A stretch of 64,000 nt of DNA from contig JAJZBQ010000002.1 of the NCBI GenBank assembly GCA_021798835.1, forward strand, positions 62,001 through 126,000. Reading direction: 5' to 3'. The position numbers and the translations under genes are program-made. Shown here piece by piece: positions 18,643 to 27,040 of the stretch (the stretch's first letter is position 1; the number at the start of each line of letters is the position of its first letter). The notes beneath the pieces are model-generated. The model made no database searches, had not been told where the DNA came from, and worked only from the letters and a program-made list of their open reading frames with translations. This stretch comes from Pseudomonadota bacterium (GTDB lineage Bacteria > Pseudomonadota > Gammaproteobacteria > Burkholderiales > Ferrovaceae).

Positions 18643-21098
18643 CCTCTTCCTCCTGTCGAGCTTACCTCTTCAGCCAGTGCCAAAAAATATCCATCGGTAC
18701 CAACCAATTCATCGCCGCTGACTTTTACCTGTTCATCAAAACAGCGTTGCGCCCGACTATCGGAACGCAACCAGGGCAATAATGCCTCTGAAAACCTGGC
18801 TTCCAGCAAGAGACACTCCGTGGGGGTATGCAATAGATAGTCCGCCTTTTGACGTGCGGTCACCAACAACTCAATCTGTGCTTCCAGCAACCCAAACTGG
18901 CTCTGATACAGTTCACGATGCACCCATGCTTGTGGATTGGGCAAAAAAATCCGGGTCGGGACATTATCGGCAATGGTCGAAAAAATATCAGACCCGGACA
19001 GATCATCCAGAGATTGCGTTGCCATGATCACAAAAGCCAGTTTTTTTGGCAGGGTCTTTAACCAGTCTCGGATACGCTGCATGAAACCTGGGTCATCCAG
19101 CATGAACCATGCTTCCTCAATATAAATCAGCATGGGAATACCAATCTGTTGCTCCAGCAATTGGTCTATGCGGTGAAAGACATACGACAGGAAAACACGT
19201 GCCAACACAGGCTGCCGCAGAATCTCGCCCATTTCAAAACAGTTGATGGATGACCAGTGCAAGTCATCTTCTTGGTGATCGAAATATCCCCCCCATACCC
19301 CTCCGCTTAACCAAGGCATCAGTTCTTCTACCAGCACTGTTGGCAATAGACCCGCGAGGCTACGCAAACAATGAAATTCTGGGGAAAGTGCCGCCAAATC
19401 TTCCAGAGCTTGACGCACACGATGATGTTCCATCGCCAGAAGGGGACGACCACGTGCGCTGAGTAACCCTTCCAACCACTGCGTCAGCCAGTCGCGCTCA
19501 TCGGCATGTGTCACCCGATACAGGGGATTCAAGCGCATGCCCCCACTGCCTACCTGAAAACATTTACCGCCTTGCAACAAGGCGGGAATACGACAGGAAC
19601 GATCCTTGTCGAAGATCACGGTATGCGCAGGATAATAGCGTTGAAACTGACTGATGATGAAATTGACCCATACCGACTTTCCCGAACGCGAGGGACCAAC
19701 CACGAACGTATGAGCCAAATCATGATGATGCAAATTGAAAAAATATGGGCTACCCAAACGAGTTTGAAAGAGCGCCAATGCTGGGGATGGCTTGCCACGC
19801 TGTTGGGCCAGATAGCGATTTTCCGGATGTCCTGATGGTGTCGTACGCAAGGCACAAAGATCAGCCCAGTTGGCACTGCTCAAAAAATGCCAACGCACCA
19901 ATTCTCCCCACTGCCCAGGAAGACTCCCTGACCAAGCCGAATTAAGATGCAAACGCTCCCTCAGCAGCAAAAAACCATGAATTCTGACCACCCGAGCCAC
20001 CTGAGCCACCGCGTCATCCAGCACCTCCGGTCTATCCACCCACACCAACACCGTAACATTGACGTAGCCATAGAGTCGCTGTTCCGCTGTCATGTCCGTC
20101 AGTGCCTGGCGTGCCTCTGTAGCCGCCACCGCACGTCCGGTATCGCGCACCACACTCTCCTCCCCAGACAATGCCTCACGCACATAACTGAACCAGGATT
20201 TTTGCAGATTCAAATGAAATCGTTGCACGTCTTTCAGGTAGCGCTGCGCCTGATCGGTATCCAACAACCGAAACACTTGTGACAAGGTCAAAGCAACCGG
20301 TATACGCAAGATATCGTCCAGCATGCCTGGAAATGTCTGGGCTGGCCAAGCCTTGATCGTCAATGCAGCGCCGTAACGTGTCGCTTCGGGCCCACTACAC
20401 TGCAAGTGCTCCCGCTCCACTTTCACGAAATCCTCACCCAGTGCACTATCCAAATATGCCCCTTCTGGCAAGGTTACCAATGGCTGAACAGGAGCACTGG
20501 GGGTTGCCATTTCCTGCAGAAATGACAATAATTCCGCCCCCTCCAGACGACGTGCTCCGAGTACCGGGATACGTTCAGCGAACTGATTCAGCAACTCCTC
20601 GAATTGCGCAATCCGCTTTTCCAAACTTGACCAACGAGGCGAGCGACTGTCATAGCGGGTATCCTGAAACCACGCTCGCAACCGTGCCAATGACCACGAT
20701 TGCGTTTGCCGTCCTTCGGACCACAATACGCTGAGATAGTGACGGTTATCATAACAATGACAGGTCTGCCAGGATCTTCCGTATAGTTGATCCATGGCAC
20801 GGCTACCCGGTTGGGAAAAATCGCCCGAACGATAAGGGGTAACCGAACGACGCAACACATTGCACCAGAGCGTACAACGCGAATCCAACCCGCGCAATGC
20901 TTGCTCAAGATCTGCTACAGCCCTATCCACAGCCAAAGGATCGAGGCTTTCCACCCAAATTCCTTTCAGCACATAACAGGCTAACAGCCCCCCATCCTTG
21001 TTGAGTACCACCCTCGGCGTAATCTGCAACAACCATGGCAAGATTTCTGCCAGGCTACGCGTGCCCTGCACCACCGTTCCACAACCGATACGTTTCAC
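18639..21098 (-). CDS. trbE: TrbE/VirB4-like conjugal transfer ATPase
   Basis: The largest cytoplasmic ATPase of type IV secretion, powering pilus biogenesis and substrate transfer. The protein has 819 residues. The Walker A motif is GPSRSGKS near residue 470, a variant with Arg after Ser rather than the common Thr-Gly. Walker B is MLIYIEEAWFMLDD near 645, followed by KKLAFVIMATQSLDDL. The N-terminal half matches the CagE/TrbE/VirB domain. It overlaps trbD and trbJ by 4 nt, so it lies inside one operon. No frameshift is seen. Confidence 0.92.
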   Translation of the reverse strand: MKRIGCGTVVQGTRSLAEILPWLLQITPRVVLNKDGGLLACYVLKGIWVESLDPLAVDRAVADLEQALRGLDSRCTLWCNVLRRSVTPYRSGDFSQPGSRAMDQLYGRSWQTCHCYDNRHYLSVLWSEGRQTQSWSLARLRAWFQDTRYDSRSPRWSSLEKRIAQFEELLNQFAERIPVLGARRLEGAELLSFLQEMATPSAPVQPLVTLPEGAYLDSALGEDFVKVEREHLQCSGPEATRYGAALTIKAWPAQTFPGMLDDILRIPVALTLSQVFRLLDTDQAQRYLKDVQRFHLNLQKSWFSYVREALSGEESVVRDTGRAVAATEARQALTDMTAEQRLYGYVNVTVLVWVDRPEVLDDAVAQVARVVRIHGFLLLRERLHLNSAWSGSLPGQWGELVRWHFLSSANWADLCALRTTPSGHPENRYLAQQRGKPSPALALFQTRLGSPYFFNLHHHDLAHTFVVGPSRSGKSVWVNFIISQFQRYYPAHTVIFDKDRSCRIPALLQGGKCFQVGSGGMRLNPLYRVTHADERDWLTQWLEGLLSARGRPLLAMEHHRVRQALEDLAALSPEFHCLRSLAGLLPTVLVEELMPWLSGGVWGGYFDHQEDDLHWSSINCFEMGEILRQPVLARVFLSYVFHRIDQLLEQQIGIPMLIYIEEAWFMLDDPGFMQRIRDWLKTLPKKLAFVIMATQSLDDLSGSDIFSTIADNVPTRIFLPNPQAWVHRELYQSQFGLLEAQIELLVTARQKADYLLHTPTECLLLEARFSEALLPWLRSDSRAQRCFDEQVKVSGDELVGTDGYFLALAEEVSSTGGRG

Positions 21099-21421
21099 GC
21101 CATCACCCCATATCCCATTCCGTCGGGTCGCCGTCCACGGCGCTGGCGTGGATTAGCCCAAGGATCATAAGCATCTGCCTGTTGGTTGTAACGCACATAG
21201 ATACGGCGCACCCAAGGATCCTCTGCGGTGATCTGGCGCATAAACAAATGAAACAGCAATGCCACCGGCAACCAGCCCCAAAAATGCAAATCTCCGACCA
21301 ACGCGATGGCCAAGGTAATATTGACAATCGCAAACGGTTTCTCCACCCCCGCAATCAGTAAAGGTTCCCAAAGACAACGATAGCAGGGCGTTGACCTGCG
21401 CTCACCTGACCTCACAGACAT
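21095..21421 (-). CDS. trbD: TrbD/VirB3-like conjugal transfer protein
   Basis: Short inner-membrane protein of 108 residues. The family likeness begins at RSTPCYRCLWEPLLIAGVEK and continues through two adjacent membrane segments (PFAIVNITLAIALVGDL and WLPVALLFHLFM) to DPWVRRIYVRYNQQADAYDPW. The open frame extends to 21724, but the upstream part is the antisense-like shadow of trbC. I start at ATG 21421; a GTG at 21415 that overlaps the trbC stop as GTGA is equally possible. Confidence 0.82.
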   Translation of the reverse strand: MSVRSGERRSTPCYRCLWEPLLIAGVEKPFAIVNITLAIALVGDLHFWGWLPVALLFHLFMRQITAEDPWVRRIYVRYNQQADAYDPWANPRQRRGRRPDGMGYGVMA

Positions 21422-21759
21422 CCGGGCATCACCACCCCTGGAAACAATGCCGTAATGATGCTGACCACCGACAAGGCACAGGACATCCCCAGCAACCAAC
21501 TGGCGATACGTGCCACTACCCCACCCGTCTCGGAGTACATGAACATGATCCCGATCATGATCGTGGCCACCACCGACAACACTACGGCCACTTGCCCCTT
21601 GAGACTGCTGGCGACAGCACAAATCGGTCCTTCCCAAGGCATAGGGGTATACATCGCCATCGCCAAAGGCGCTATCCAGCACAATCCCCATACCCACCCT
21701 TGCCAGTACCGCTGCCGCAGGCACTTCCTTCCTTCAGGTCTTCCATCGATAGGTGCCAT
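21412..21759 (-). CDS. trbC: TrbC/VirB2-like pilin
   Basis: Candidate major pilin subunit. The protein is 115 residues from ATG 21759, which has GGAGG 9 nt upstream; an ATG at 21765 is also possible. A long N-terminal leader ends near the first hydrophobic segment (WGLCWIAPLAMAMYT). A second helix (VAVVLSVVATIMIGIMFMYS) and a third hydrophobic stretch follow. RP4 TrbC is processed and cyclised; whether this one is cannot be told. It overlaps the end of trbB by 26 nt and trbD slightly. Confidence 0.75.
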   Translation of the reverse strand: MAPIDGRPEGRKCLRQRYWQGWVWGLCWIAPLAMAMYTPMPWEGPICAVASSLKGQVAVVLSVVATIMIGIMFMYSETGGVVARIASWLLGMSCALSVVSIITALFPGVVMPGCL

Positions 21760-22726
21760 GGTCATATCCCTCCAGTTGTTGTAAATGATCAATACGACGA
21801 ATGCCCCCCACGCGTGTCAGGTGAACGATGCCATGAATGGTTCTCACGATCTGTTGTGCAATGGCATCTTCTGCCCACCCCATACCGGCTTGCAGAACCA
21901 ACTGAGCCAGGCGGTGCACCGCATCAAGAGCGTTGTTGGCATGCAAAGTCCCCAAACAACCATGGTGACCCGTATTCATGGCCTGTAAGAGATCGAAGGC
22001 TTCGGCACCACGAACTTCCCCCACGATGATTCGGTCAGGTCGAAAACGCAACGCCTGGCGCACAAGGTCACGCAATGTCACCTGACAAACCGGGTTCGCT
22101 TCAAAAATGACATGGTTGGGGATTTGAACCTGCAATTCACGGGTATCTTCGATCACCACTACCCGCTGTTCTTCAGGAACAAACGAGATCAATGAGTTCA
22201 GCAAAGCGGTCTTGCCACTGCCGGTACCCCCGCTGACCAGAAGATTTTTTGCGCTCATAACCCAGTCTGGTAGCGTTGCCCGTGTCGGCGAGCGTTCTGA
22301 ACCGTCAATCGACCGGCACAATTCCGACTCCTGTGTTCCCAAAAAACTCTGTAAAGGAAAGACCACCGACCCGTGACGCCGGAAACATAGGGCAGGGCCT
22401 CGCACCGCCACCGGTGGCAACACCGCCGATAGACGCCAATCACGCCAAGCAAGGTCCACCATGATGGGATCCCCCGCCATCATCGATGCACGTCGTGACA
22501 GGGCCAACAAGGTATGGACCACCGTTCTCCCCGCCTGCCCTGAAAACGATACGCTCACGGGGGCCATGACTCCTGAACGCTCAACCCAGACATCATGAGG
22601 AGCGTTCACCATCACTTCGCGAACCGTCTCATCGCACAGCAAGCGACCCACGTCACCCAGTGCATCGTCCAGCAATTGATCCAAATAGCTCATATCCATG
22701 CCACCCATCATAATCATCACCCCCAT
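21734..22726 (-). CDS. trbB: TrbB/VirB11-like traffic ATPase
   Basis: Hexameric secretion ATPase. The protein has 330 residues, with Walker A as [15 protein letters not shown] near residue 170. An Asp box follows as [11 protein letters not shown]. Walker B with the His box reads [20 protein letters not shown] and [14 protein letters not shown]. The start is uncertain because ATG codons cluster at 22726, 22717, 22708 and 22693, each with G-rich sequence before it. The gene leads the trb cluster and is divergent from alr across about 75 nt. Confidence 0.92.
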   Translation of the reverse strand: MGVMIMMGGMDMSYLDQLLDDALGDVGRLLCDETVREVMVNAPHDVWVERSGVMAPVSVSFSGQAGRTVVHTLLALSRRASMMAGDPIMVDLAWRDWRLSAVLPPVAVRGPALCFRRHGSVVFPLQSFLGTQESELCRSIDGSERSPTRATLPDWVMSAKNLLVSGGTGSGKTALLNSLISFVPEEQRVVVIEDTRELQVQIPNHVIFEANPVCQVTLRDLVRQALRFRPDRIIVGEVRGAEAFDLLQAMNTGHHGCLGTLHANNALDAVHRLAQLVLQAGMGWAEDAIAQQIVRTIHGIVHLTRVGGIRRIDHLQQLEGYDHGTYRWKT

Positions 22727-22802
22727 GGGTTTTTAGGCAATCAGCAGCAAAATTGTGTGTTATTTGGATGACCAATCCTAATTGCGGTAGAGTGTGCACT
22801 CC

Positions 22803-23873
22803 ATGAGACCAACCCATATCCATATCAACCTGACCCGCTTGCGTCACAACACGAGATTGGCACGCCAGTGCCATGGCGGATCATTGCTCGCCGTCGTGAA
22901 AGCCAACGCCTATGGTCACGGTGCTTCCGCTTGCGCCCGAGCACTGGTCGATCTGGTGGAAGGATTCGCAGTATCCAACCTCGACGAAGGCATCGAACTC
23001 CGGGAAGCCGGGATCACCCAACCGATCCTTCTCCTCGAAGGCGGCTTCGGTCCCGATGAACTGCCTCTCATTCGCCATCGACATCTGACCCCGGTAATCC
23101 ACACACCCTGGCAAGCCGAGCAACTGTTGGGCGGGGTTTGTCCCGATCTGGATAGTGTGTGGCTCAAGATGGACAGCGGGATGCATCGCCTGGGCTTTTC
23201 CCCAGAATCCATCGCTCACTGGGTTCGGCGTTTCCAGCACCAGCACCCCGTGCCCATCGTCGTGATGAGCCATTTTGCCCATGCAGATGGCCGCACTCCC
23301 CATGCGCTGGATCCGGCTCTAAACGTTTTCCGCAAGGCCATCTCCGGATTGTCAGTAAGCACCAGCCTGGCCAATTCCGGTGCCCTGCTGGGCTATCCGG
23401 AAGCCCAGGGTGATTGGGCCAGACCAGGGTTGATGCTCTATGGACTCGATCCTTCCGGCTCCCAGCATCCTCCGCGCGCTCCCTTGTTGCCCGTCATGTC
23501 ACTGCGCTCACAGGTATTTACCGAACGCTGGATTAGCCATGGCGAATTCGTGGGATACGGCGGTCTGTTTTGCGCCCAACGCCCCACCCGTGTAGGGGTC
23601 ATCCCTTGTGGCTATGGGGACGGATATCCACGCAATGCTCCGCAAGGGACACCGGTACGCATTGGCCAACGAATCGTCCCGTTGATCGGCCGAGTTTCCA
23701 TGGATATGCTCACGGTCGATCTCACCGATGCCCCCGAGGTACAACCCGGAAGCACCGTGGAACTCTGGGGCGATAACCCGAATGTCGGCGATCTGGCCCA
23801 GGCTTGTGGCACCATCGCCTATGAATTGATCTGTCAGGCCCGACGCGCACCACACCACTACCAGGATGAGTAA
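22803..23873 (+). CDS. alr: Alanine racemase
   Basis: PLP enzyme that makes D-alanine for peptidoglycan. The start is placed at ATG 22803 (MRPTHIHINL), which fits the family better than the GTG at 22794. The product has 356 residues. The PLP lysine lies in VVKANAYGHG (near 35), and the second catalytic residue, a tyrosine, in GYGGLFCAQRPTRVGVIPCGYGDGY split across residues 247-272. The gene flanks the trb cluster and overlaps yheT by 8 nt. Confidence 0.96.
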   Translation: MRPTHIHINLTRLRHNTRLARQCHGGSLLAVVKANAYGHGASACARALVDLVEGFAVSNLDEGIELREAGITQPILLLEGGFGPDELPLIRHRHLTPVIHTPWQAEQLLGGVCPDLDSVWLKMDSGMHRLGFSPESIAHWVRRFQHQHPVPIVVMSHFAHADGRTPHALDPALNVFRKAISGLSVSTSLANSGALLGYPEAQGDWARPGLMLYGLDPSGSQHPPRAPLLPVMSLRSQVFTERWISHGEFVGYGGLFCAQRPTRVGVIPCGYGDGYPRNAPQGTPVRIGQRIVPLIGRVSMDMLTVDLTDAPEVQPGSTVELWGDNPNVGDLAQACGTIAYELICQARRAPHHYQDE

Positions 23874-24891
23874 TCTGCCCCCCGTGACACAGCCCCTCTC
23901 CGCCGTCTCCATCCATTCGCCTTTCTCCCCTCGCTGGTGGTCACGCAACTCTCACTTCCAAACTTTGTATGGCGCTTTGTTGTCTCCACGCATGACCGTT
24001 GACTGGAAGTCCGAACGCTGGGACACGCCAGATCAGGATTACCTGGATGTCTTCCGCTTATCTGCTTCCGATGATGCACCGGTACTGATTCTGCTCCACG
24101 GACTCGAAGGCAATGCCAACTCCCGCTATATTCGCCAGACGGCAGCATTGGCCCATCACCAGGGATGGGCTGTCGTGGCACCTCATTTTCGGGGCTGTGG
24201 TCCCCACTTCAACCAGGCCGCACGCCTCTATCACGCCGGAGACAGCACTGAACTTCAGTGGATTCTGGAACGCCTGCGTCAAGAGTTTCCCACCGTACCG
24301 CGCTATGCTGCCGGTTTTTCACTGGGGGGAAATCTGCTGATCAAATGGTTGGGCGAACAGGGGGAAAACGCTCAACACTGGGTCACCCGCTGTGCCGCCA
24401 TCGCCACCCCCTTCGATCTGGTCCTGGTGGGGGATCACCTAGCCCGCGGATTTAACCGGTTATACACTCGAAATTTTCTGACCACCCTGAAAGCCAAGGC
24501 ACGTGCCAAGGCACAGCAGTATCCAGGTCTGTTCGACTTATCGCGCACTTTGTCAGCCACGACCCTACGCCAGTTTGATGACCATTGCATGGCTCCCTTG
24601 CATGGTTTTCTGAATGCTCAGGACTATTGGACAAAAAGCAGTTGTCGCCCCTGGCTGAACCGGTTACATTGCCCGACATTATTGTTGCAATCAACCGATG
24701 ATCCATTTATCCCACCCAACGCATTGCCCCTGCCTGCCGAACTGTCTCCGGATATCACATGGGATCTGCAACGCCACGGTGGACATGTCGGTTTTGTTGC
24801 TGACTCTCATGACACTCTCTGGATGGCACGTCGAATTCTCACTTTTCTTGACCCTGGCACTTCCCTTGGAGATCATATTATTGCAGAATGA
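23866..24891 (+). CDS. yheT: YheT-type alpha/beta-hydrolase
   Basis: Putative hydrolase of the YheT/YMC0 (ABHD1/3-like) family with unknown physiological substrate. The 341-residue protein begins with the family pattern FSPRWWSRNSHFQTLYGAL. The oxyanion segment LILLHGLEGNANSRY (near 65) and the nucleophile elbow AAGFSLGGNLLIKW (near 148, Ser) are clear, and the catalytic His is in RHGGHVGFV near the C-terminus. The start overlaps alr, and the stop overlaps the next gene as ATGA. Confidence 0.9.
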   Translation: MSNLPPVTQPLSAVSIHSPFSPRWWSRNSHFQTLYGALLSPRMTVDWKSERWDTPDQDYLDVFRLSASDDAPVLILLHGLEGNANSRYIRQTAALAHHQGWAVVAPHFRGCGPHFNQAARLYHAGDSTELQWILERLRQEFPTVPRYAAGFSLGGNLLIKWLGEQGENAQHWVTRCAAIATPFDLVLVGDHLARGFNRLYTRNFLTTLKAKARAKAQQYPGLFDLSRTLSATTLRQFDDHCMAPLHGFLNAQDYWTKSSCRPWLNRLHCPTLLLQSTDDPFIPPNALPLPAELSPDITWDLQRHGGHVGFVADSHDTLWMARRILTFLDPGTSLGDHIIAE

Positions 24892-26294
24892 CCCGATTCA
24901 TGTTTCAGGACTCTTTCCCCATGCTGCCATCCAAAACTCTGTTCAAAGCCTATGATATTCGTGGCATCGTCCATCAAACGCTGACCCCCGAAAGCGTCAG
25001 AGCAATTGGTCAAGCCATCGGTTCTGAGGCCAGAGAACGCGGCTTGAGCAATATCGCCATCGGGCGCGACGGACGACTCTCCGGACCACAGTTGAGTACT
25101 GCCCTGGCCGAGGGATTACAAAGTTGTGGACTGGCGGTTCTGGATGTGGGCATGGTGGCCACACCCATGCTTTACTTTGCGGCCCATACTTACGCCCATG
25201 GTTCAGGCGTAATGGTCACAGGTTCCCATAATCCACCGGAATACAATGGGCTGAAGATGATGCTCGGAGGGGAAACATTATCCGGTCCCACCATTCAAGG
25301 ACTTTACGAGCGCTTGCAACAAGGACGTCTGGTCCGTGGCAACGGCAAAATCCGCTCCACTGACATCAGCGAAAACTACCTGAAGCAGATCACCCAAACC
25401 GTTCGTCTGACACGTCCGATGAGTCTGGTCGTGGACTGCGGCAATGGCATACCTGGACGCTTTGCGCCAGAATTGTTTCGCCGTTTGGGATGCCAGGTAG
25501 TAGAACTTTACTGTGATGTCGATGGTCATTTCCCCAATCATCACCCAGACCCCTCTCAACCCGAGAACTTGCAGGACTTGATTCAGGCTTTGCGTCAGGG
25601 CAGAGGGGAACTGGGTCTGGCATTCGATGGCGACGGAGATCGTCTGGGCGTAGTCACCCGCGACGGACAAATCATTTATCCCGATCGACAACTGATGTTG
25701 TTCTCTGCAGACGTGCTATCGCGCAACCCGGGGGCAGAAATCATTTTCGATGTCAAATGCACCCGCAATCTGTTTTCCTGGATTCGTCAACACGGCGGAC
25801 AGCCGCTGCTCTGGAAAACCGGGCATTCCCTGATCAAAGCCAAAATGCGCGAAACGGGAGCCCTTCTGGCCGGCGAAATGAGCGGACATACTTTTTTCAA
25901 GGAACGCTGGTTTGGGTTTGATGATGGTCTCTATGCAGGAGCACGACTGCTGGAAATTCTCAGTCGGGACAGCGATCCCAGCGCCACCTTGTCGGCGCTT
26001 CCCGATGCCGTCAGCACCCCAGAATTGCAGATTCAACTACAGGAGGGAGAAAACTTTCACATCATCGCTGCCCTTCAGGAAAACAGCCACTTTCCTGACA
26101 GCCAAGAACGTATCACTCTTGATGGACTGCGCGTCGAATACACAGATGGCTTCGGGCTGGCGCGTTCCAGCAACACCACACCCGTTATCGTCCTGCGTTT
26201 CGAGGCAGACAATCCCATGGCTCTGACACGCATCCAGGATGATTTCAAACGAGAGATCCTGAAAATCAAACCCGATGCTGTTTTCCCCTATTGA
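24888..26294 (+). CDS. Phosphomannomutase/phosphoglucomutase (AlgC type)
   Basis: Cytosolic hexose-phosphate mutase feeding LPS and exopolysaccharide precursors. The 468-residue protein has the four domain signatures: the phosphoserine loop VTGSHNPPEYNGLKMM near 108, the metal loop LAFDGDGDRLGVV near 250, the sugar loop GEMSGHTFF near 330, and the phosphate-binding RSSNTTPVIVLRFEA near the end. ATGs at 24888, 24900 and 24921 are possible starts; family likeness begins at TLFKAYDIRGIV. Both manB and algC symbols are used for such enzymes, so I give none. Confidence 0.93.
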   Translation: MTRFMFQDSFPMLPSKTLFKAYDIRGIVHQTLTPESVRAIGQAIGSEARERGLSNIAIGRDGRLSGPQLSTALAEGLQSCGLAVLDVGMVATPMLYFAAHTYAHGSGVMVTGSHNPPEYNGLKMMLGGETLSGPTIQGLYERLQQGRLVRGNGKIRSTDISENYLKQITQTVRLTRPMSLVVDCGNGIPGRFAPELFRRLGCQVVELYCDVDGHFPNHHPDPSQPENLQDLIQALRQGRGELGLAFDGDGDRLGVVTRDGQIIYPDRQLMLFSADVLSRNPGAEIIFDVKCTRNLFSWIRQHGGQPLLWKTGHSLIKAKMRETGALLAGEMSGHTFFKERWFGFDDGLYAGARLLEILSRDSDPSATLSALPDAVSTPELQIQLQEGENFHIIAALQENSHFPDSQERITLDGLRVEYTDGFGLARSSNTTPVIVLRFEADNPMALTRIQDDFKREILKIKPDAVFPY

Positions 26295-26318
26295 TTGATG
26301 TATCGGGACCCTACCCAC

Positions 26319-26347
26319 TTGAAAATTTCCCGTTTTTACGACATGAT
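26319..26347 (+). promoter_or_regulatory. Promoter of the 4.5S RNA gene
   Basis: TTGAAA (26319-26324) and CATGAT (26342-26347) are separated by 17 nt. The expected start, about 26353, coincides with the 5' base of the RNA's closing stem, which supports the assignment. Confidence 0.5.
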
Positions 26348-26351
26348 GGCG

Positions 26352-26456
26352 GTCTGGCGGGTCTCCCCGCATTGCAGAGCGGTGAACCGGGTCAGGTCCG
26401 GAAGGAAGCAGCCACAATCGCATCCTGCAAGTGCCGGGGGTCAGGCTCGCCAGCCT
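26352..26456 (+). ncRNA. ffs: 4.5S RNA of the signal recognition particle
   Basis: RNA core of the SRP, which binds Ffh and targets nascent membrane proteins. The invariant domain IV is present: GGTCAGGTCCGGAAGGAAGC within 26390-26409, flanked by GTGAACCG. The closing stem pairs CTGGCG near 26354 with CGCCAG near 26448. The inner GCGGGTCTCCCCGC resembles the E. coli RNA. The length is about 105 nt. It lies upstream of dnaX as in many proteobacteria, here with pagL in between. The exact ends are estimated. Confidence 0.93.
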
Positions 26457-26484
26457 TACTCTTCGATCTTTATCGTTCACTCTC

Positions 26485-27039
26485 ATGAAATCTTGCTTAC
26501 TTGCCGTGTCGCTCGTGACATCGTTGGCGGCTATTCTATTTTCAGTTTCATCAACAGCCTCAGAAACCGGGCTCTCTGTACAAACAGGGTATGGAAACCA
26601 TACTTTCATGGAAGGTTTGGCACTCTCCCGTTCCTGGGATCAGCATTGGTTTCAGCAAGATGGCTGGGCACTGGGCGGCTACTGGGATGTCAGCGTTGGG
26701 CAATGGATTCCCCATGCCCAGACGGGGGGAAACCATGAAATCAATGATTACGGTATCACCCCCGTATTCCGCTATGCCCCCATCGAGGGGAACGGCGATT
26801 TCATCCCTTTTCTGGAAGCAGGCATCGGGGCTCATTATCTGGACCGCCCCGATGTCTACTCCGGACGCGACATGACCACCCACTTTCAGTTTGGCGATCA
26901 TATTGGAGCTGGAATGACTCTGGGGCCCCAACACGACTGGGATGTCATGATGCGTTTTCAACATCTGTCCAATGGAGGCATGCAGAACCCCAATCCCGGC
27001 ATCAATTTTGTACAACTACGCGTGTCACACTGGTTTTAG
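26485..27039 (+). CDS. pagL: PagL-like lipid A 3-O-deacylase
   Basis: Outer-membrane eight-stranded beta-barrel esterase of the PagL/acyloxyacyl-hydrolase family. From ATG 26485 there is a signal peptide of about 27 residues ending near SSTASE. The mature part has alternating beta-strand sequence. Its catalytic His and Ser are in FQHLSNGG near residue 158, and the protein ends with an aromatic-terminal strand (VSHWF). In P. aeruginosa PagL a Glu 12 residues after the Ser completes the triad; here that position reads Asn in NPGINF. The upstream open frame to 26431 runs through the 4.5S RNA and is discounted. Confidence 0.85.
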   Translation: MKSCLLAVSLVTSLAAILFSVSSTASETGLSVQTGYGNHTFMEGLALSRSWDQHWFQQDGWALGGYWDVSVGQWIPHAQTGGNHEINDYGITPVFRYAPIEGNGDFIPFLEAGIGAHYLDRPDVYSGRDMTTHFQFGDHIGAGMTLGPQHDWDVMMRFQHLSNGGMQNPNPGINFVQLRVSHWF

Positions 27040-27040
27040 C

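Noticed and set aside
21422-21724. N-terminal 101 residues of the long frame containing trbD
   Set aside because: Low-complexity Gly/His/Asp-rich sequence that is the shadow of trbC in another frame.
26431-26484. Upstream extension of the pagL frame
   Set aside because: It runs through the 3' part of the 4.5S RNA; a proper signal peptide begins at 26485.
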